From positions 28,123 to 92,122 of the forward strand of contig DBHR01000116.1 of NCBI GenBank assembly GCA_002296225.1: DNA of 64,000 nucleotides, written 5' to 3'. Below, in pieces: positions 58,778 through 64,000 of this stretch. Numbering within the stretch: the stretch's first letter is position 1; every line of letters starts with the position of its first letter. Below the pieces are notes generated by a model. That model was not told where the DNA came from. It worked only from the letters and a program-made list of their open reading frames with translations, and ran no database searches. The translations under genes and the position numbers were made by a program. The DNA is from Acidobacteria bacterium UBA823 (GTDB lineage: Bacteria; Acidobacteriota; Vicinamibacteria; Vicinamibacterales; UBA823).

Positions 58778-60340
58778 CTACGGGTGTCCGGCTGTGACTT
58801 CACGCCGCTTGGTGTTTCGCGCGTCGTCGACCATCTGTCGTACTTCGTCCATCAAGGTCGGCACGTGGTAAGGCACGCCGTCCTTGATCGTCCATTCGAT
58901 CCCACCGCCGTGGGTGTTGTGGCCGGCCACATTTACGCTCGTGCCGTACGGATTCAATAGGCGGAGGTTCTGAAGAGGATTCCCGTTCACGACGAGCAGA
59001 TCGGCGAGGTAGCCAACACGAACCCGTCCGAGTCTATCCGCCAGTCCAAGCATCTTCGCGCCGTTGACCGTCGCATGCTTCAGTACCTCCAGCGGGTGAA
59101 AACCGGCCTCCTCGTGTAGTTCCAACTCTCGGATCAGCCCGAAGCCGTAGAGCGAATAGATGTAGCCGGCGTCGTCTCCCGTCGTGATTAGGCCTCCGTG
59201 TCGCCCGAAATGCTTGAGGACTTCCATCCAGATCCGGTAGTTGCGTCGCCACGCGGCTTCGTTGGACGAAGTCCAACCCGAGAAGTAGGAGCCATGGTGA
59301 TCGGGGTTCGGCTTCCAGAACTCCTCCATGGACGGATGCAGATAGTCGCGATACCAGGGAAGATTCTGAGCGCGCACCACGTCACGGTTCGCTTCGTAGA
59401 TCGAAAGCGTCGGACTCCAGCCAACGTTGTGCGCAATCATTGACTTCATGACCGCACGCAGCGCATCCGGATCGGCCTGTGCGAACAACTCGCCCGCGTG
59501 AGCGAACCGATGCGTCTCATCGCTATAGTTCATGTCGGCCGGGAAATTCTGCCCGGCGTCGATCGCAACGTCTCCGATGCCGTAGAAATGCTCGATCGAA
59601 TCGACGCCCAACTCAACGTAATCGGCGGCAGTCGTCTCCTCCACGCCGATATGCGCGGCTGTCCGCAGGCCCTGTATCTGTGCTTCGTCGAGGAGCGCCT
59701 CCAACTGATCGCGATCAAGCCCCCCGATTTTTAAACCGTCGGCACCATCCAATTTGGCTTGGCGGACGCCAAGGCGTATCTCCTGGGGCGTTCGGTGCGG
59801 ACCTAGGTTGGGACGGGGATAGACTAGGATTCGCGGTGACACGATCGCACGTGTTTCACTTTCCGCTTGCCAGCGCTTCGACTTACGGAAGTTTCCGCCT
59901 ACCTCACGGACAGTCGTCACGCCGGCCGCGAGGTACAAGTTGCGTTCATACTGAATCGGCTGGGCAATCGATGGCACGCGCCATTCGTGCCAATGCATAT
60001 GAGTGTTGACGATCCCGGGCATGACGTACTTCCCGGTCGCGTCGATCACAGCGTCAGGGATACGGGCGCTGCCGGTCGTCCAGTCCCCAACGCGCGTGAT
60101 GAGGCCATCCTCGACGACGATGTCTACCGGACCAAATGGTGGGCGCCCGTTGCCGTAAATCACCATGGCGTTGGTGATCACCAGTTGTTCGGAAGCTTGG
60201 CCGTGGACGGGTTCGCCTACGGAGGTTTGTGGGGTCGTCGCCGCCACGCTCGTTCCGACCACGGCCGCGGCGAACAGTTGTCCTACTGCCACGAGGCAGC
60301 GGACAGGACGGGATTGACACGAATCGGGAGTGCTCGCCAT
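58778..60340 (-). CDS. Exported metal-dependent amidohydrolase
   Basis: 520 residues from ATG 60340 with a signal peptide (RCLVAVGQLFAAAVVGTSVA). Metal ligands of the amidohydrolase fold are visible: HxH in MPGIVNTHMHWHEWR, the Lys/His series LKIGG, TAAHIGVEE, SIEHFYG, and the distal Asp in TTGDDAGYIYS, with the beta-sandwich domain rebuilt at the end (GRVRVGYLADLLVVNGNPL). It resembles imidazolonepropionase-like/prolidase-like secreted members. Substrate unknown. The frame opens 13 codons upstream, but the signal peptide supports this ATG. Confidence 0.88.
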   Translation of the reverse strand: MASTPDSCQSRPVRCLVAVGQLFAAAVVGTSVAATTPQTSVGEPVHGQASEQLVITNAMVIYGNGRPPFGPVDIVVEDGLITRVGDWTTGSARIPDAVIDATGKYVMPGIVNTHMHWHEWRVPSIAQPIQYERNLYLAAGVTTVREVGGNFRKSKRWQAESETRAIVSPRILVYPRPNLGPHRTPQEIRLGVRQAKLDGADGLKIGGLDRDQLEALLDEAQIQGLRTAAHIGVEETTAADYVELGVDSIEHFYGIGDVAIDAGQNFPADMNYSDETHRFAHAGELFAQADPDALRAVMKSMIAHNVGWSPTLSIYEANRDVVRAQNLPWYRDYLHPSMEEFWKPNPDHHGSYFSGWTSSNEAAWRRNYRIWMEVLKHFGRHGGLITTGDDAGYIYSLYGFGLIRELELHEEAGFHPLEVLKHATVNGAKMLGLADRLGRVRVGYLADLLVVNGNPLQNLRLLNPYGTSVNVAGHNTHGGGIEWTIKDGVPYHVPTLMDEVRQMVDDARNTKRREVTAGHP

Positions 60341-60530
60341 TATGCCTAAACTCGGTGGACTTGCCCCGCTACGGAACATTGCCCGAAGCGCAAGGGTAGA
60401 ATCGTACCGTCTGGGATGGCCTGAGTCAAAACCTCATAAACGGTGTAGTAAGCGGCTGCGTGCTGTGGTTTCAGAACTCGGTGTCCAGACCCTACAGGAA
60501 ACCACAAATTGTCCCTGTTCCCTAGCGCGC

Positions 60531-61682
60531 TCAATACAGTAGATATCGTTCGCGGAGTTCGAGAAAATCGTCCAAATCCTTCGCGTGGGCGTCCGCCGCT
60601 GACCCGCCCGCGTCGAGGCTTGTTCGAAGCCGGTCCGAACCCCAGAGTAGGTCGATCGGCATCCGGTCGTGCTCGTATTCGTAAGGTGGTTGTTTCCACT
60701 CGAACCGACCGGGGTCCGCGTTCCGGCAGGCCTCTAGGATTGCCAGCGCGGTGCGGACGGCACGGTATTGCTTTCGGTCAAGGACGTGGATCTCGCAGCC
60801 GCCACAGGCAGTACCGGAGTATTTCTGAAATGTCGGTTCGAAGCCTACCGGACGGAACCGAACGCCGGGAAGCCCGATGTCGTTCAAGTGCGCGGCCAGG
60901 CGCTCTCCATCCAGCCACGGGGCACCGAACACTTCGAACGGACGGGTGGTGCCGCGTCCCTCGGAGAGATTGGTTCCCTCAAGCAGTACCATCCCGGGAT
61001 AGACGATGAGACTTTCGAGTGACGGAAGGTTCGGCGAAGGCAATACCCAAGGTAGCTCAGTGTCGTCGAAATACATCACCCGACTCCACCCGGTCATCGG
61101 CACTATCTCCAGCTCGGCACCGATACCGAACTCTCGGTTAAAGAGCTTGGCAAGCTCGCCGATTGTCAGGCCGTGTCGGAGTGGAATCGGGAATTGTCCG
61201 ACGAACGAGGTCCACGCGGGTTCGAGCACCGGGCCCTCAACCGCAACACCGCCTATCGGGTTCGGTCGATCCGTGACCATGACTGGAACCCCGTGTTCGC
61301 GGCACGCGCGGAGACAATTAGCCATTGTGTAAGCGTAGGTGTAAACCCGTGTGCCGACGTCTGGGAGGTCGATGACTAGTCTATCGACTCCTTTGAGCAT
61401 CTCAGCGGTTGGCGTCCGTGTCTCGCTATACAGGGAATAGACGGGCACCGCGTGGGCAAGGTCGTGCCCGTGGGGTGTTTCGACCATATTGTCCTGCCGG
61501 TCCGATCTGATCCCGTGTTGCGGGCCAAAGAGCGCGGTCAGTCGTGCGCCGGCATCAGTAAGAACTTCTGCTGCGTGTTGAAGATGCCGGTTGACGGAAG
61601 CTTGGTTACAGACGAGACCGATGCGCTGACCGGACAGCTGCCCAGAAGACCCGAGTGAATCCAAGCCGAGCACGACAGGCAC
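60531..61682 (-). CDS. DUF1343/NamZ-like exo-beta-N-acetylmuramidase
   Basis: 383 residues that match the whole DUF1343 family (NamZ of Bacillus subtilis, formerly YbbC), which removes terminal MurNAc from peptidoglycan fragments. Conserved blocks: GLVCNQASVNRHL, LFGPQHGIRSD, VPVYSLYSETRTPT, IDLPDVGTRVYTYAYT, DRPNPIGG, PLRHGLTIGELAKL, SPNLPSLESLIVYPGMVLLE. Unlike many members it begins directly with the domain (GTG start, PVVLGLDSL) and shows no signal peptide. A perfect TATAAT ends 6 nt before the GTG, implying a leaderless mRNA. Confidence 0.92.
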   Translation of the reverse strand: MPVVLGLDSLGSSGQLSGQRIGLVCNQASVNRHLQHAAEVLTDAGARLTALFGPQHGIRSDRQDNMVETPHGHDLAHAVPVYSLYSETRTPTAEMLKGVDRLVIDLPDVGTRVYTYAYTMANCLRACREHGVPVMVTDRPNPIGGVAVEGPVLEPAWTSFVGQFPIPLRHGLTIGELAKLFNREFGIGAELEIVPMTGWSRVMYFDDTELPWVLPSPNLPSLESLIVYPGMVLLEGTNLSEGRGTTRPFEVFGAPWLDGERLAAHLNDIGLPGVRFRPVGFEPTFQKYSGTACGGCEIHVLDRKQYRAVRTALAILEACRNADPGRFEWKQPPYEYEHDRMPIDLLWGSDRLRTSLDAGGSAADAHAKDLDDFLELRERYLLY

Positions 61683-61688
61683 ACCTGC

Positions 61689-61716
61689 ATTATACGGGTC
61701 GGTGCCAAGGGGCCAA
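61689..61716 (-). promoter_or_regulatory. Promoter of the NamZ-like gene, leaderless geometry
   Basis: On the minus strand TTGGCC (61711-61716), 16 bp, then a perfect TATAAT (61689-61694), then 6 nt to the GTG at 61682. Transcription would begin on or beside the start codon. Confidence 0.68.
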
Positions 61717-62081
61717 ACGATGGGATTAGACTAGAAATTCTTGCGTGGGTCACTTCCTGAGCACCGACAGGAGCCGTAAAGCGGACCACTGCACACCTTG
61801 CCAAAAACTGGAGTACGATCACGGGGTGAATCAGCCATGGGCGGAATTTCAGGACCAGCGATGCTGAACGCCCGGACGGTGCCCGCTTGTCCTCCCGTTC
61901 GGAGGTCAGAGCTCACAAGCCGTCGATGCAGAGGCGGTGAGCGGCTTCGTCGCAGCCTTGAGCCGTGTAGGCCGGGGCCATTTTGAGATTCAAGTCCAGA
62001 GCCTGCAATGATTAAGAACACAGATATTGGTCCAGTCATTCTGGCGACCGACCTGTTCTTCTGTGCCTGCGGAGGAGTTTG
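61717..62081. other. Intergenic region before the FG-GAP gene
   Basis: About 365 bases without a gene I can support. An open frame around 61838-61990 on the plus strand lacks a ribosome site and has an Arg/Cys-rich, shadow-like translation. The GGAGGAG at 62071-62077 belongs to the next gene. No clear promoter for it was found. Confidence 0.4.
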
Positions 62082-63368
62082 ATGACGCGGATCGCGTGGG
62101 TGCTTGTGGTGCTCGCACTGTCACTCGCGCTTGGCGTGGCAGTGATACGTTCTGTGCAGGCGCCACTGTTCTTAGCGAGCGGCGTCAAGGAAATCATCGG
62201 AGAAGGTCGGCGCGATCTGCCTCCTGGGGTAGTCGGTCGGGAAGCCAGTGATGCGCTCGTCCTGGCCTTGGCAGTTCTCGACGAGAACGAGGATGGTTCA
62301 CCGAAGCCGCTCCCGGCTCGCCTGGGAATTCTCACGCGCCACGTGAACGGGTGGAGCCATCGCGTCCTTGAAGACCCCGACAGCAACGTGTTTCACAAGG
62401 CAATGGCCTACCGCGCCGGCAACGGGACAGAGGGTCTCCTAACCCTCGGTGGGACGAAGGCGGCCGTGAAGCTTTGGAAGGTAGACGGGACAAGCGACAC
62501 ACTGTGGGAAGCTGATTTTGGCGGGACGTTCAGCCGGATGCGAGACGCCGAGGTCGGTGACATATACGGCGACGGCTCCGCTGCCATAGTAGTGGCGACG
62601 CACGATCAGGGGGTCGTGGCGGTACTTCGGCCCGATGGCTCAGGTGGCTTTTCGATCGATGAGCTCGATCGGGAACCGAATACAGTGGTTCACGAGATCG
62701 AGCTCGGCGATTTAGACGGCGACGGGTTGCTTGAGATCTATGCAACTTCCACGGCTCCGAACGCGGTGGATGGTACGCCTCAGCCAGGCAGAGTGGTGCG
62801 CTACACGCCAGCCGCAGGGGAGGGCCGCGTGGAAGTGGCTGAACTCGGTTCGCGTCACGCGAAGGAGATTCTAGTAGAGGATGTCGATGGCGATGGACGC
62901 GACGAGCTCTACGTGTCTGTCGAGGCAGTTTCAGGCGGCCAAGTCGAGATCCGCCGCTATGATTCCAATACCCCCCGAACGACGCGAAACATTGTTGCTA
63001 CGCTGAACGATCGTCTGTGTCGCTTTCTTACCGTGGGCGACGTTGATGGCGATGGGGCGTTGGAGCTAGTTGCCGCGACCTACAGGGCTGGTCTCTGGTT
63101 ATTGAGTCCTGGCGAGGACACCTGGGAGACGGAACTGATCGACGCCGAATCATCGGGCTTTGAGCACGCGGCCATTTTGCACGACCTAGATGACGACGGC
63201 CGAGATGAGCTTTACGTGGCGAGTGATGACCAGGCCCAGGTGCGGAGTTATGTGAGGACCGACCAAGGATGGCAACGCAGCGTTCTTCTGGAGTATTCGG
63301 ACGGACTTGGACGTTTTACCTGGAGCATCATGCTAGTACCGTCCACGTTGCTGCCGGTCGGGTCCTGA
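62082..63368 (+). CDS. FG-GAP/VCBS repeat protein, membrane-anchored or exported
   Basis: 428 residues from ATG 62082, with GGAGGAG 4 nt upstream. An N-terminal hydrophobic segment (WVLVVLALSLALGVAVI) is a signal peptide or anchor. The rest is a beta-propeller of FG-GAP-like repeats with calcium loops: DLDGDGLLEIY, DVDGDGRDELY, DVDGDGALELV, DLDDDGRDELY. Such extracytoplasmic propellers bind ligands or partners; the specific role is unknown. The next gene is an arylsulfotransferase-like lipoprotein on the same strand, 35 bases downstream. Confidence 0.85.
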   Translation: MTRIAWVLVVLALSLALGVAVIRSVQAPLFLASGVKEIIGEGRRDLPPGVVGREASDALVLALAVLDENEDGSPKPLPARLGILTRHVNGWSHRVLEDPDSNVFHKAMAYRAGNGTEGLLTLGGTKAAVKLWKVDGTSDTLWEADFGGTFSRMRDAEVGDIYGDGSAAIVVATHDQGVVAVLRPDGSGGFSIDELDREPNTVVHEIELGDLDGDGLLEIYATSTAPNAVDGTPQPGRVVRYTPAAGEGRVEVAELGSRHAKEILVEDVDGDGRDELYVSVEAVSGGQVEIRRYDSNTPRTTRNIVATLNDRLCRFLTVGDVDGDGALELVAATYRAGLWLLSPGEDTWETELIDAESSGFEHAAILHDLDDDGRDELYVASDDQAQVRSYVRTDQGWQRSVLLEYSDGLGRFTWSIMLVPSTLLPVGS

Positions 63369-63403
63369 GTCTGGCCGGGTTCTGGGGAGCGAACATTTCA
63401 CCT

Positions 63404-64000
63404 ATGGCGAGGCACGAAAACCCCGAGGGAATGAAGATGGAACGGAGAGACGTTAGGGGCGCGAGAAAACTGCGCGGGATCATCGTGACCGTTATGACTG
63501 CGGTGTACCTAATCGGTTGCGGAGGCCAGCCAGGACCTGAGAGGAGTGCGGACCGCGACCCGGACACTTCCGCGGGCGGGGAAGCCAGCGAATCACGCGG
63601 TGTTCGGGTGAACACGCCTCAGGCGTCGCTTGGATATGTGTACTTCGCGCCGCTCCTGTCGGACACGACCTATCTCATCGATACCGACGGTCAAGTTGTG
63701 CACACGTGGAAGAGCGATTACGCGCCGTCCGGTGGGGTGTACCTCTTGGACAATGGTCATCTGATCCGTGGCGCACGCGAACCTGAGGTACCGACGTTCA
63801 GTGGAGGTGGACTGGGTGGTCGCATCCAGGAATTCACCTGGGATGGTGAGGTGGTGTCGAACTTCACCCTTGCCAACGAAGATCGTCTTTTGCACCACGA
63901 CGTAGCGATGCTCCCCAACGGCAACATATTGGCCATTGCTTGGGAGCGCAAGGGCGTCGAGGAAGTACGGCGGGCTGGCCGACGGCCGGAGCTAACTCCC
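63404..64000 (+). CDS. Arylsulfotransferase (ASST)-like lipoprotein, 3' partial
   Basis: The frame from ATG 63404 runs open to the window end (199 codons). The N-terminus is basic, then IIVTVMTAVYLIGC gives a signal peptide with lipobox LIGC, followed by an Asp/Ser-rich linker. From about residue 72 the sequence TPQASLGYVYFAPL, TYLIDTDGQVVHTWK, GGVYLLDNGHLIRG and HHDVAMLPNGNILAIAWERK is that of the arylsulfotransferase-like beta-propeller family. The catalytic region lies beyond the window. Starts at 63431 or 63437 are also possible. Confidence 0.75.
   Translation, partial: MARHENPEGMKMERRDVRGARKLRGIIVTVMTAVYLIGCGGQPGPERSADRDPDTSAGGEASESRGVRVNTPQASLGYVYFAPLLSDTTYLIDTDGQVVHTWKSDYAPSGGVYLLDNGHLIRGAREPEVPTFSGGGLGGRIQEFTWDGEVVSNFTLANEDRLLHHDVAMLPNGNILAIAWERKGVEEVRRAGRRPELTP

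Noticed and set aside
1..64000. CRISPR arrays, insertion sequences, prophage or attachment sites
   Set aside because: I looked for regular spaced repeats, transposase or integrase genes and terminal inverted repeats and found none.

Overview
The window is a high-GC bacterial chromosome segment (roughly 58-60 % G+C by eye) packed with core genes on both strands. There are no transposases, phage genes, CRISPR arrays or other signs of recent transfer. TonB/ExbB/ExbD, lipoprotein maturation genes (lgt, lspA), lipobox-bearing proteins and SecDF/YajC indicate a Gram-negative cell. Gene order, gene content and protein style suggest Acidobacteriota, perhaps a Vicinamibacteria-like lineage. That assignment is inference; no rRNA is present to settle it.

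Layout. 0-1 kb: end of a HEAT-repeat/cyclophilin protein. 1.0-1.5 kb: two tandem, separately terminated genes for 20-21-residue lysine-rich peptides. 1.6-8.5 kb: ddl, then tgt-yajC-secD-secF-uppP and a DUF502 membrane protein. 8.7-13.6 kb: a K+-dependent-type membrane pyrophosphatase and a promoter-driven tonB-exbB-exbD-exbD operon. 13.8-19 kb: TPR lipoprotein, bifunctional Rel, RidA, L28 and a Cys-rich protein. 19.2-23.1 kb: DksA-like, Lon, HDAC-like. 23.2-28.4 kb (minus): ileS-lspA-lgt-rluD. 28.5-32 kb: paired M16 peptidases and an acetyltransferase. 32-35 kb (minus): moaE-moaD-prfA-prmC-HIT. 35-38 kb: thiD, bioY, class I fumarase. 38-45 kb: FdhE-like, ErpA-like, a Fur-rubrerythrin fusion, PHP phosphoesterase, tRNA-Sec, cold-shock protein, MobA/MocA-like, tRNA-Ala. 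45-54 kb: asparaginase, an AddB/AddA-like pair, small zinc proteins, and a J-domain-like protein without HPD. 54-64 kb: Mrp/ApbC, an amidase/FAD oxidase/SRPBCC/amidohydrolase/NamZ cluster, an FG-GAP protein, and a truncated arylsulfotransferase-like lipoprotein.

The genes cover protein export and lipoprotein processing (secDF, yajC, lgt, lspA), outer-membrane energisation (tonB system), stress control (rel, dksA, lon, csp), translation (ileS, prfA, prmC, rpmB, tgt, two tRNAs), Fe-S and molybdenum cofactor work (erpA, mrp, moaD, moaE, mobA-like, fdhE-like) and double-strand break processing (addAB-like). tRNA-Sec beside FdhE-like and molybdopterin genes fits a selenocysteine-containing formate dehydrogenase elsewhere in the genome.

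Most unusual items: the tandem lysine-rich mini-genes; Fur fused to a rubrerythrin-type di-iron domain with a basic tail; a J-like protein lacking HPD; a cyclophilin-like domain with Glu in place of the catalytic Arg; a MoaD whose terminal Gly-Gly is followed by four extra residues; an AddA-like helicase without its nuclease domain; and several genes whose -10 hexamer lies only 6-8 nt before the start codon, as in leaderless transcripts.
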